Shown here: piece after piece, positions 1 to 6,933 of the stretch
Layout of the letters: each line of letters opens with the position of its first letter
Position numbering within the stretch: the first letter of the stretch is position 1
NCBI GenBank assembly: GCA_034437895.1
Contig: DAOTTO010000537.1
Span: 1 to 10,166, forward strand
Direction: 5' to 3'
Source: JANRLJ01 sp034437895
Lineage (GTDB): Bacteria; Chloroflexota; Anaerolineae; Aggregatilineales; Phototrophicaceae
Length of the DNA stretch: 10,166 bases
The notes under the pieces: model-generated
Seen by the model: only the letters and a program-made list of their open reading frames with translations
Databases searched by the model: none
Told to the model about the DNA's origin: nothing
Program-made: the position numbers and the translations under genes

Positions 1-203
1 GACAATGTTACGGACTGGTTTGGCGTGAGCGACACTGGCTTTTCCCAATCACCTGTTTAATCGCTCACCGCAGAGTTCGGAACTGGTGAGGTATCCCGAA
101 GTGCCTATATTTTCAGTCCTAACGTAGCGCGACCTTAGCCGCACTGAGTCGGGTAAGCATTAGGGCTTTTAAAAGCCCCGCCTTTAGGCGTGGGGATGCT
201 TAC
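1..203 (+). mobile_element. Putative right end and omega-RNA scaffold of an IS200/IS605 (TnpB) element
   Basis: No convincing gene is visible here. The stretch is rich in nested pairing: CTCACC (64-69) with GGTGAG (85-90) around a small inner stem AGTT/AACT, CCCGA (95-99) with TCGGG (149-153), GTAAGCAT (153-160) with ATGCTTAC (196-203), and a terminal GC-rich hairpin at 176-194 with loop TTTA and one bulged T. A hairpin of this style, CCCCGCC-TTTA-GGCG-T-GGGG, is characteristic of IS200/IS605 right ends, where the transcript past tnpB forms the omega-RNA and the flanking DNA becomes the guide. The element would lie to the left on the plus strand, and the guide would start near 204. One frame is open from 1 to a TAA at 58-60 and could be the tail of tnpB, but its residues carry no diagnostic motif. 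The alternative is a plain terminator hairpin. Confidence 0.42.
163..195 (+). terminator. Strong overlapping hairpins (palindrome GGGCTTTTAAAAGCCC plus GC hairpin)
   Basis: A perfect 16-bp palindrome at 163-178 overlaps the GC hairpin at 176-194. The two cannot form together, so the RNA could switch between them. There is no T-run after the second hairpin on the plus strand. The structure sits beyond the stop codon of the minus-strand KARI-like gene (stop at 221-223), so on that strand it could stop the long operon transcript. It is read here mainly as part of the transposon end, with terminator function possible but unproven. Confidence 0.35.
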
Positions 204-220
204 TGAGTTAATAGATCGTT

Positions 221-1210
221 TCAGCTTTCGTAACCACGCAGCAGATCAAGCGTCTGTTCTTCCAGTTCCCATAAGTTCACCCCTTGCTGCTGCTTTCGCA
301 AATTTTTCAGGCGAGGATACCCATCAGTAAATTCGCGCTTCCATTCTTGGGCGAAGTCACCGCTACGGATTTCTTCGAGTGTAATTTCCATCAAGCGTTC
401 CAGCTTAATTTCATTAAAGCGATTCATCCGGCTGTATGCGCCATATTGCCCACTCAGATTAAGCATTTCCAGCGCATGCATCAGCCCTTCTTGCGCGGCC
501 TTTTGCATATAATCCGAGAATTTACCCGCCAAATAAAGGTCAGGTAAAACAGCCTCCGGTGGATAACCCGTTTTTAAAAGCAGTTGCGCTGCCGTCATCA
601 TAATGTTGTAGACAGCAGGAATAATCGCCTGTTGGATGAACAGATTAATTTCGGCTTCTTGTTCGATACTGACTTCCACTGCACCCGCCCGCAGCGCACC
701 TAACGCCCGTGCCAAAGCAAGGATCGTCTGCCAAGTATGTCCGCTGGCATCTTGCCCCACTGCGACAAAACTCTGTACCCCTTCCCCGGCAATGTAACGC
801 TCACGCAGGTTGCCGCCTAGTGTACGCGGCGCAATCAAGCCGACATCGACAAACGGTGGGGCTTCGATAAAGCCAAACGCGACATTATAAGCGCTGCTAA
901 AGACCAGCGTATCGCCCCGCTTGAGATTAGGCGAAACATAAGTCATATAGACCTCACTCATAATCTCATCCGGCAGCATCAGCATGATAATATCGGCCTG
1001 CCGCGTAATCGCCGCGAGGGTAGCGACGGAAAATCCATCCCGACTGGAGGCGACTTGTTCATCCGCGCTGCCTGTGACGATGACGCGCACATTGCTATCG
1101 TGGAGATTGAGCGCAATCGGCATTCCTAAATCACCATAACCGATAACGCCAACCGTTTTGCCTGCTAAATCGTCGAGATTACCGTCTTCTTCATGATAAA
1201 TGACTGTCAT
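221..1210 (-). CDS. Ketol-acid reductoisomerase-like protein with a degenerate active site
   Basis: The protein has 329 aa, the size of a class I (short) KARI, the branched-chain amino acid enzyme IlvC. The N-terminal Rossmann domain follows the KARI pattern: VIYHEEDGNLDDLAGKTV, then GYGDLG at 24-29 (GYGSQG in IlvC) and the LPDE at 79-82. The all-alpha C-terminal domain (about 175-329) also aligns, including GYPPEA and GDFAQEW. The catalytic positions are changed: the active-site His becomes Ser106, the Lys of APKG becomes Arg129, and the four Mg-binding acids D/E/E/E become Asn189, Gln193, Asp224 and Ala228. It therefore probably does not perform the KARI reaction; its real role is unknown. 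The start is the ATG at 1210, which gives the family N-terminus; an open frame runs up to 1267 but adds only unrelated residues. It lies 69 bp after the GNAT gene and is the last gene of the minus-strand block. Confidence 0.85.
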   Translation of the reverse strand: MTVIYHEEDGNLDDLAGKTVGVIGYGDLGMPIALNLHDSNVRVIVTGSADEQVASSRDGFSVATLAAITRQADIIMLMLPDEIMSEVYMTYVSPNLKRGDTLVFSSAYNVAFGFIEAPPFVDVGLIAPRTLGGNLRERYIAGEGVQSFVAVGQDASGHTWQTILALARALGALRAGAVEVSIEQEAEINLFIQQAIIPAVYNIMMTAAQLLLKTGYPPEAVLPDLYLAGKFSDYMQKAAQEGLMHALEMLNLSGQYGAYSRMNRFNEIKLERLMEITLEEIRSGDFAQEWKREFTDGYPRLKNLRKQQQGVNLWELEEQTLDLLRGYES

Positions 1211-1279
1211 CGAAAATATTCCACATGGTGTATTTGATGCGCGGATGATAACACTCAAACAGCCCAAATAAGAAATGTG

Positions 1280-2167
1280 CTAAGGGGTAGCCACCCAGAC
1301 AGGCAAATCATAGCCGTTGCGCTCGAATCCATAGCGCTGATAAAGCCGCTGTGAGCGTAAATTGGTGGATTGTGTATTCACGGTGACAGAACGCACCCCA
1401 CGCTTTAAAAAGCGCCGAATCAGGTCATCAAGCAGCGCCCCACCGACTCCGCTGCCCTGCATTTCTGGCAGAACGGCTAATCGGGCTAAATGTCCGCTTT
1501 GGCGATAAAGCGTACTCAATTGATACCCAACAATCCATTGATCTTTTAGCGCGACAGTACAGCTTGTGGCGATGCGACGCGCCTGCCGCAAATCCTCTTC
1601 CGAAAGCTGCCAAGGCGCTTTAAACGCACTTTGATCCACCGTCACCAACCGCGCTAAATCCTCATATCCCGCCACACGCAGCGTAACACCGCTTTTGTGG
1701 CGCTCTGGCAGGTCATACCCTTCTCGGCGAAGCGTTACGATGTCCTCATTATAGGCAAAACCGAGCGCTGGCGCATAATCAGCTAACCAATCATTGATAA
1801 TCAAAAGCGCCACCGTATACACCTGCATCTCGCGCAGCACCTCGCCTAAATCTGCCCAAAGCGCCCGAATTAACGGCGTTCCGGCCACGTTATCCGCAAG
1901 CCCAATCAAGCGCAGCCAGCATGTCCCTTCCATCGGGACGGAAGCCGCCAAAATACCGATTAAACGCTGATTTTGCCACGCCAAACGGGTGGGTATATTG
2001 GGTGTATCCAGCCATTGACTGGTTTCATGCCAATCCAAGTGCGTATGCACACGGGTGTTATGAAAAAGCAAATCTAAAGTGGCCTGCCGATAGCGGCGCT
2101 CAAACGGGGTGAGTGTCAACGTGTCCAGAATGGCCTCGTGCTTATTTGCGCCTGCGGCGAATAGCAT
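1280..2167 (-). CDS. Two-domain GNAT-family N-acetyltransferase
   Basis: From the ATG at 2167 the product has 295 aa. The C-terminal half (about 161-293) is a complete GNAT domain of RimI type. Its acetyl-CoA signature is LAVLPEMQGSGVGGALL (Q-x-x-G-x-G at 237-242), followed by the usual SQRLYQRYGFE near the end. The N-terminal half (about 20-147), with VHTHLDW and GFAYNEDIV, looks like a second, degenerate GNAT fold lacking the CoA loop. Such tandem GNATs transfer an acetyl group from acetyl-CoA to an amine; the substrate cannot be read here. The start is uncertain. ATG 2167 overlaps the upstream ATPase gene by 26 bp and has no clear Shine-Dalgarno. A TTG at 2119 gives a tighter N-terminus (MTLTPFERR) with a GAGG 14 nt upstream, just after the ATPase stop. 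A longer reading to 2242 is unlikely because it overlaps the neighbour by about 100 bp. Confidence 0.88.
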   Translation of the reverse strand: MLFAAGANKHEAILDTLTLTPFERRYRQATLDLLFHNTRVHTHLDWHETSQWLDTPNIPTRLAWQNQRLIGILAASVPMEGTCWLRLIGLADNVAGTPLIRALWADLGEVLREMQVYTVALLIINDWLADYAPALGFAYNEDIVTLRREGYDLPERHKSGVTLRVAGYEDLARLVTVDQSAFKAPWQLSEEDLRQARRIATSCTVALKDQWIVGYQLSTLYRQSGHLARLAVLPEMQGSGVGGALLDDLIRRFLKRGVRSVTVNTQSTNLRSQRLYQRYGFERNGYDLPVWVATP

Positions 2168-3497
2168 AGCTGCGTACCGCAGGAATTGCGACGATTCGAC
2201 AACAGCGGTCATCAAGCAATCGGGTACGGATGCGCTCGTCAAAATCTTCGATCTCTTTAACAGACGTAATCACAGTGGGCAGCATCGTCAGGTAACGATA
2301 ATCGAGAATCTGGAATAATTTTTCCCGCGCCCAACTTGTGGCGTTTTCCGTACCGAGATCATCCAAAACCAGAAACGGCACATTACGCACGGCTTGAAAG
2401 CGCTGGTCAAAGCTGACTGGGGCATTAGGACTATACGTAAAGCGTAGATAATCCATTAAATCCGGCGCGGTGATAAACATAAGTTGGTCGCCTTTGGTGC
2501 TTTCTTGCCAAAAATTAGCAATCGCAGCCGCGAGATGCGTTTTACCAATCCCATACTTGCCTATAAAAAGCAACCATCCACTGGGCTTTTCTGCATATTC
2601 ATAGGCAGCCTTTACAGCATATTCAAGGCTTTGACGTTCTTCAGGGAGGATATTATTGTAAAAATCAAAGGTTTCAAAGCGCATATTGCTATACAGCGAT
2701 AAACTAGATTGAAGTTGGGTACGCTGATTTTGCGACAATGAACGATAATCCGGCGCACTGATTTTCACACGCTGGATGAGGTTGACATCAAGCAAGCGAC
2801 TGCGGATGCGTGGATCGAGCAGGTCAATATCGATATTGGTCGTAATGACCGTGGGCATCCGGTGGCTATAACGATAATTCAGTAGTTGGAATAATTTTTC
2901 CTGCGCCCAAGGACTCGGATTTTCTACTCCCAGATCATCCAAAATCAGCAGCGCGGCGTTACGAATACGGTCAAAGGTCTCATCGTAGTTCAATTCAGAG
3001 GAAGGGCCGTAAGAACCGCGCAGATGGTCGAGCAAATCCGGCGTGGTGATGAACAGCACAAAATCCCCTTGCTTCAGCCGTGCATTGCCCACCGCCGCTG
3101 CCAAATGCGTTTTGCCACAGCCGTAAGTGCCTTCCAGCAGAAGCCAACCATCCGGCGCTTCGGTAAAACGACGTGCAGTGTTGAGCGCGAGTTCAAGCGA
3201 AGCCTGTTCTTCTGGTGTGTGCATCGTCAGATCAGTCTGAAAATTATCGAATGTGCGCTCGTCAAACGCGGTTAAATTACCGAGTTTTCGCAGTCGATCT
3301 TGGCGCTCGGTATCTTGTTCAGCCTTGTGATTCGGGCAGCGGAATAATTTACCGAAACGAACATCATCAATCGGCACTTCGTAATGGATAACGCCTAATC
3401 CATTACAAATATTATAGCCGCCGCATAATTTACAAATATCACTCTCAACCATGTTCGATAAAGTCTGCATATTCGCCTGAAATGTAGCTTTTGCCAT
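2142..3497 (-). CDS. DnaI/DnaC-like helicase-loader ATPase with zinc motif and two tandem AAA+ domains
   Basis: The protein has 451 aa, against about 250-310 for an ordinary DnaC, DnaI or IstB-like ATPase, because the AAA+ module is present twice. An N-terminal Cys cluster (C22, C25, C31, C54) resembles the zinc ribbon of Bacillus DnaI. Domain 1 (about 85-250) has Walker A GTYGCGKT at 123-130, Walker B LLILDDLG with D187/D188, sensor-1 Asn221 and Arg-finger region RIRSRL. Domain 2 (about 275-440) has Walker A GKYGIGKT at 313-320, Walker B FLVLDDLG with D379/D380 and RIRTRL, but TSV replaces the sensor-1 TTN. The family loads replicative helicase onto DNA, which fits the dnaB and dnaD-like genes just upstream. 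The start at 3497 is supported by a GGAAG ribosome site 3 nt upstream. Met16 (3452) overlaps the upstream stop as ATGGTTGA and is an alternative. The C-terminus ends in a basic RRRRK. Confidence 0.88.
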   Translation of the reverse strand: MAKATFQANMQTLSNMVESDICKLCGGYNICNGLGVIHYEVPIDDVRFGKLFRCPNHKAEQDTERQDRLRKLGNLTAFDERTFDNFQTDLTMHTPEEQASLELALNTARRFTEAPDGWLLLEGTYGCGKTHLAAAVGNARLKQGDFVLFITTPDLLDHLRGSYGPSSELNYDETFDRIRNAALLILDDLGVENPSPWAQEKLFQLLNYRYSHRMPTVITTNIDIDLLDPRIRSRLLDVNLIQRVKISAPDYRSLSQNQRTQLQSSLSLYSNMRFETFDFYNNILPEERQSLEYAVKAAYEYAEKPSGWLLFIGKYGIGKTHLAAAIANFWQESTKGDQLMFITAPDLMDYLRFTYSPNAPVSFDQRFQAVRNVPFLVLDDLGTENATSWAREKLFQILDYRYLTMLPTVITSVKEIEDFDERIRTRLLDDRCCRIVAIPAVRSYAIRRRRK

Positions 3498-4155
3498 TTT
3501 CTTCCGATTGATCTTGGACAGTTACCCTAACCTTACCTTCTGCCTTCCAGCGGTCAAGCACGGCGCGGATATATTTTATTTTACGCGCATTTGCCCGTAC
3601 CGCCTCGCGCAGTGCATCTTCAATCCACTCACGCGGGAAGTCCTTAACAATATCTTTAAGCTCGTCCGCGATCATCGGAGTCAGCAGGCCGATGTTGCTT
3701 TCGTAAAGTTTATAAATGGTGGGGCGCTCCGGCAGAATCTCAATCGGCGCATCCCCCGCACCAGTCCGAAATTCACCCGCTTTAATCTGCTCCACTGCCA
3801 ATTTTCCGCGTGGCGTATTCACAAAATACAGCTTTTCATCTGCGATTTCTGCACACAACAATATCCCGTGCATCACCGCCCGATTTAAGGCCGCATCCAG
3901 TAGCGTTTCGGGGGCAGATTGGGTATTTATTAACCCATCCATTAATGGTGAGTGGGTCAAAAAATCGTTCCGCAGTAGATGAGGAAATTCGCCGGATTTT
4001 TGTGGCAGCGCCCAAAAACAAAACAGCAGCACCTTAAGTTCCGCCAGATCATCGACCAACGGCAGCAGTTCAGTGAAAAATGACGACGGCAGCCGTGTCG
4101 TTTCGTTCCACATTTCGGCGCTGAATCCCACAAAAACAGGTTTCTGATCGGTCAT
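3445..4155 (-). CDS. DnaD-like primosome protein (DnaB_2/DnaD C-terminal domain)
   Basis: The protein has 236 aa from the ATG at 4155. The C-terminal part (about 147-205) is a DnaD-type helical domain: IYKLYESNIGLLTP, then FPREWIEDALREAV, then YIRAVLDRW (195-203), which matches the Y-I-x-x-x-L-x-x-W signature of the DnaD/DnaB_2 family. The N-terminal 120 residues are helix-rich and could be the winged-helix part seen in DnaD, but no motif proves it. In Firmicutes such proteins bind and remodel DNA and help load replicative helicase. Here the gene starts inside the dnaB stop (TGATG, 1-nt overlap) and ends inside the start of the loader ATPase gene, so translation is probably coupled. A GTG at 4158 could also start it. 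The acidic tail after residue 214 is not conserved-looking. Confidence 0.82.
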   Translation of the reverse strand: MTDQKPVFVGFSAEMWNETTRLPSSFFTELLPLVDDLAELKVLLFCFWALPQKSGEFPHLLRNDFLTHSPLMDGLINTQSAPETLLDAALNRAVMHGILLCAEIADEKLYFVNTPRGKLAVEQIKAGEFRTGAGDAPIEILPERPTIYKLYESNIGLLTPMIADELKDIVKDFPREWIEDALREAVRANARKIKYIRAVLDRWKAEGKVRVTVQDQSEENGKSYISGEYADFIEHG

Positions 4156-6794
4156 CACATGTTACCCAAATCGACACGCCGAATCGCGCCGTCCATAAAT
4201 TTCGTGATGGATTTCTCGAAGTAAAGCGAAACCGTTCCAGTGGGGCCGTTGCGATGCTTGGCAACGATAATATCGGCCTGATTCGGGAATTCAGTGGCCT
4301 CATTGTAGAGCGAATCGCGATACAGAAACATGACTATATCAGCGTCTTGTTCTATAGAATTTGATATTACTATATTATTTGATATAAAATCATGATGTAC
4401 ATCAACGGTTAAATCGTATACGTCACTTGTGCCGTCAGGTTCAATTGAAACGATGGCATCCCAATAGACATCACTTGTAGCAAGGTCGGAAAGAATTCTC
4501 GATCTCATTGCTTCGCTAACCCTTGCCAAATCTTCACGTCCGATATTTTTCTGAGCGATTACCTTTAAGCTATGACCTGTGAGGTCTGCTTGTTTACGAA
4601 CATATTTATAATTCAGGCCACTTGTTTCAATTAATGGAATTATATATTGATCCCAGACTATGTGAGGAATGTAATCGCGCTTTGAGCTAGACGACTTATC
4701 TAATATATAAATCGACAAATTATTCAAATCATTATTTTTGTGTTCACCTACTGCTTTGACTGTCGAGATGAATCGTTCAATATCGGGTTTACCCGCAACA
4801 CTAACATGATATTGATCCCTTCCCTTTCCAGTTTGTGGTATTTGTCTACAATGTGCATTAATACCCAAAAGTAAAAGTAAGGTTTGAACTCCAAAGGCTA
4901 ATTTAGCGCTGCTAGAAGCATAATAAATATTAGGATAGTACCCATTTGTAACAGGTTTCATTTTCAATGAACCATCCGTAGCCCACAGATGACGCAAAAA
5001 TAGGGCAATGGCTTCTTTGGGTTGTTGGAAGACTTTCTCTGGCACAAATTTTTCATGTGAACGTAACCCGAAGACACCTAGTTCATCCAACCACTTACCC
5101 ACTGGATTACGTCTGCCATATGTCATGTGTTCCGTCGGCGGGATGAACACTTGATACCAATTTCGTCCCGGTTCTTTGTAGATGCGCGGCCTCACTTTGT
5201 CGCCAAAGACTTGTGTGGCTAAGTCCGCGATCAGCTCGGCAAGATCATCTTCAACAGTAGTGTATTGGATAGCATGGTTAGGTAAGGTACAACCATCACC
5301 AATCAAGTGACCGAGAAGCGCTAATTCTGCGTCACTCATTGTTTGTTCAGATGGACTCGGTAAGGTACGCGGCAGCGCAATATGATCTTCTGTCGTCAAC
5401 TCATCTAAACGTTTCCAGCCGCAGATCGTCAAAAATTTATGATTCGCCGTCACACGAATCGAGCGTCCTAAACGGGTGGTCAATTTGAAAACAGGCTGAA
5501 TCCCGGTACAGAATGTATTCGTGACGATGCCCGGTTCCAGCTTCCAAGTTTCAGTGTTTAAGCTCGTAACGCGGAAGCCTGTTTTGCCCATCAAATTCCG
5601 AATCGGCACATAGCGCCCTTCATCCGGCAGATAAACCAGTTCATCACCCGCTACACAACCCGATTCACGTAGATCGCTCAAGACAGGGCGTTTATCCTGC
5701 CGTTGTTCAACGGCGCGGGAAAGCTGCGCGGCGGAAATCAGCGGGACATTTAACTCTCGCGCCAACTCTTTTAGCGCCCGGCTGATAAAACTGATTTCCT
5801 GAACGCGGTTGTTGATGTAAATACCGCCGCTGCCCATCAACTGCATATAATCGACAATAATCAGATCAATACCGTGTTCATGCGCCATCCGGCGGCATTT
5901 AGTCCGCATCTGCTGCGGGGTCATCGCCGGTGTGTCGTCGATAAAAATAGGGAAATTGCTCACGCGCCCGGCAGCTTCTACGAAACGCGAATATTCTTGT
6001 GGGGTCAACCGCCCTAAACGAAGCTGCTGCGTCCCGATTCCGGTTTCCATCGAGATGATACGCTGTGTGATCTGTTCCTGTCCCATTTCCATCGTGAAGA
6101 TAGCGACTCGTGCGCCGATACGGGCGGAATTGACCGCCAATGACAGCAGCATACTGGTCTTGCCCGTACCAGGCCGCCCCGCGAAGATGAGCAAATCGGA
6201 CTTTTGGAAGCCGCCGAGCAGTTCATCCAAATCGCGGAAACCGCTGGGGACACCCATTGATTCCTGGCGATTGTGCATTAGATATTCTACACGGTCAGAA
6301 TATTCGCCAATCGCCTCATACAGCGAGATAAATTCGCGCTTGACCTGACGATCCGTAACGTTGAACAGGCGCGTTTCGGCCTCACCCGTAACCGTCTCGA
6401 TGGTCATTTCTTCGTTGGTGGCTAACTGCTTAATTTCGTCTGCCGCGATCATTAAACGCCGACGAATCGAAGCGCGTTCTACGATGCGCCCATAAACCTC
6501 GGCATGAACTGAACTTGGCGTGGCATTAATCAACTGCGTAAGGAAGGCTGCCCCACCGATTTCGTCCAGATGACTTAAATCTTTGAGTTCTTGTACGAGC
6601 GTTAAATAATCGGCAGGCTCGCGGCGTTCACTGAGTCTCATCAGCGCTTGCCAGATATATTGATGGCGCACGAAGAAAAAATCATCGTCTTTTAAAAATG
6701 CGGCAACAGTCAAAAAGGCGTTGGGGTTAATGAGGATAGCCCCGATGACTGCTTCCTCGGCTTCTTGGCTGTAAGGAGCAGGTAGGTTAAACAA
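4155..6794 (-). CDS. dnaB: Replicative DNA helicase DnaB, interrupted by an intein
   Basis: The precursor has 879 aa. Without the intein (380-812) the exteins join to 446 aa, the normal DnaB length. The N-terminal domain (about 1-150) begins with PYSQEAEEAVIGAIL, typical of DnaB. The RecA-like motor has Walker A GRPGTGKTS (206-214), Walker B LIIVDYMQL with D315, and KHRNGPTG at 846-853 with the Arg finger R848. The spliced protein would form a hexamer that unwinds DNA at the fork. The intein sits in DLRESG/SIEQDAD, inside the conserved motor, so splicing is needed for function. The start is a TTG at 6794, with a GAGAAAG-like ribosome site upstream and an in-frame stop further up; the resulting N-terminus matches the family. 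It is the first gene of the coupled primosome set. Confidence 0.95.
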   Translation of the reverse strand: MFNLPAPYSQEAEEAVIGAILINPNAFLTVAAFLKDDDFFFVRHQYIWQALMRLSERREPADYLTLVQELKDLSHLDEIGGAAFLTQLINATPSSVHAEVYGRIVERASIRRRLMIAADEIKQLATNEEMTIETVTGEAETRLFNVTDRQVKREFISLYEAIGEYSDRVEYLMHNRQESMGVPSGFRDLDELLGGFQKSDLLIFAGRPGTGKTSMLLSLAVNSARIGARVAIFTMEMGQEQITQRIISMETGIGTQQLRLGRLTPQEYSRFVEAAGRVSNFPIFIDDTPAMTPQQMRTKCRRMAHEHGIDLIIVDYMQLMGSGGIYINNRVQEISFISRALKELARELNVPLISAAQLSRAVEQRQDKRPVLSDLRESGCVAGDELVYLPDEGRYVPIRNLMGKTGFRVTSLNTETWKLEPGIVTNTFCTGIQPVFKLTTRLGRSIRVTANHKFLTICGWKRLDELTTEDHIALPRTLPSPSEQTMSDAELALLGHLIGDGCTLPNHAIQYTTVEDDLAELIADLATQVFGDKVRPRIYKEPGRNWYQVFIPPTEHMTYGRRNPVGKWLDELGVFGLRSHEKFVPEKVFQQPKEAIALFLRHLWATDGSLKMKPVTNGYYPNIYYASSSAKLAFGVQTLLLLLGINAHCRQIPQTGKGRDQYHVSVAGKPDIERFISTVKAVGEHKNNDLNNLSIYILDKSSSSKRDYIPHIVWDQYIIPLIETSGLNYKYVRKQADLTGHSLKVIAQKNIGREDLARVSEAMRSRILSDLATSDVYWDAIVSIEPDGTSDVYDLTVDVHHDFISNNIVISNSIEQDADIVMFLYRDSLYNEATEFPNQADIIVAKHRNGPTGTVSLYFEKSITKFMDGAIRRVDLGNM
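4359..5657 (-). mobile_element. DnaB intein with LAGLIDADG homing endonuclease (433 aa)
   Basis: This is a protein intron encoded in frame within dnaB, precursor residues C380 to N812, followed by extein Ser813. Splicing blocks are visible: block A CVAGDELVYL, block B with TANH at 449-452, block F DVYDLTVDVHHDF (791-803) and block G NNIVISN (806-812). The endonuclease has both dodecapeptides, LLGHLIGDG (493-501) and ALFLRHLWATDGS (597-609), each keeping its acidic residue, so it may still cut intein-less alleles. The penultimate residue is Ser811 rather than the usual His. The insertion point is the same ESG/SIEQ site as in the Synechocystis DnaB intein. Base composition shifts sharply: by hand, 13 of 60 bases are G/C at 4361-4420, against 40 of 60 at 5881-5940 in the extein. 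This suggests the endonuclease and C-terminal part arrived by transfer. Confidence 0.93.
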
Positions 6795-6816
6795 GTTACT
6801 TTCTCGACAAATGAAT

Positions 6817-6831
6817 GGTCAATAAGGTCAA
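6817..6831. repeat. Direct repeat GGTCAA-taa-GGTCAA upstream of dnaB
   Basis: Two copies of GGTCAA (TTGACC on the minus strand) sit 9 bp apart between the terminator-like hairpin and the dnaB start. TTGACC resembles a -35 box, but no good -10 lies at the right distance. It could be a protein-binding site in the dnaB leader, or chance. Confidence 0.25.
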
Positions 6832-6834
6832 CAC

Positions 6835-6876
6835 GGAAAGAAAACGGCGCGTCCGATGAAATCCAGACGAGCCGCT
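6835..6876 (-). terminator. Probable intrinsic terminator or attenuator between the DUF151 gene and dnaB
   Basis: Read on the minus strand, an arm at 6876-6866 (AGCGGCTCGTC) pairs with 6853-6843 (GACGCGCCGTT), giving about 11 pairs with one mismatch and one G-U. The 12-nt loop can itself pair as GAT/ATC. A T-rich stretch TTTTCTTTCC follows directly at 6844-6835. This is the layout of a rho-independent terminator on the strand that carries the upstream nuclease gene. It lies only about 40 bp before the dnaB start, so some read-through or a promoter inside 6795-6933 is needed for dnaB expression. Confidence 0.5.
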
Positions 6877-6933
6877 ACCATAACTAACACAGCGAACAAC
6901 ACTCACAATAGTAGAGTGATTAAGCCAACAAAT

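Noticed and set aside
1..60. Open frame to a TAA at 58-60 as the C-terminus of TnpB
   Set aside because: The 19 residues contain no zinc-finger or RuvC motif, so it is mentioned only as a possibility within the transposon-end entry.
163..178. Phage or integron attachment site
   Set aside because: There is no tRNA, integrase or second copy of the palindrome in the window.
221..1267. KARI-like start at 1267 with 19 extra residues
   Set aside because: The extra N-terminus is unlike any KARI, while Met at 1210 starts exactly at the family N-terminus.
3508..3982. Overlapping plus-strand frames opposite the DnaD-like gene
   Set aside because: They show no motifs and no ribosome sites, and the DnaD signature on the other strand accounts for the DNA.
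5932..6348. 138-residue open frame on the plus strand
   Set aside because: It is antisense to the conserved DnaB motor domain, has no recognisable motif and is explained by codon bias.
4155..6794. dnaB as a pseudogene disrupted by an insertion
   Set aside because: The insert is in frame, starts with Cys, ends with Asn followed by Ser, and carries intein splicing blocks, so it is an intein in a working gene.
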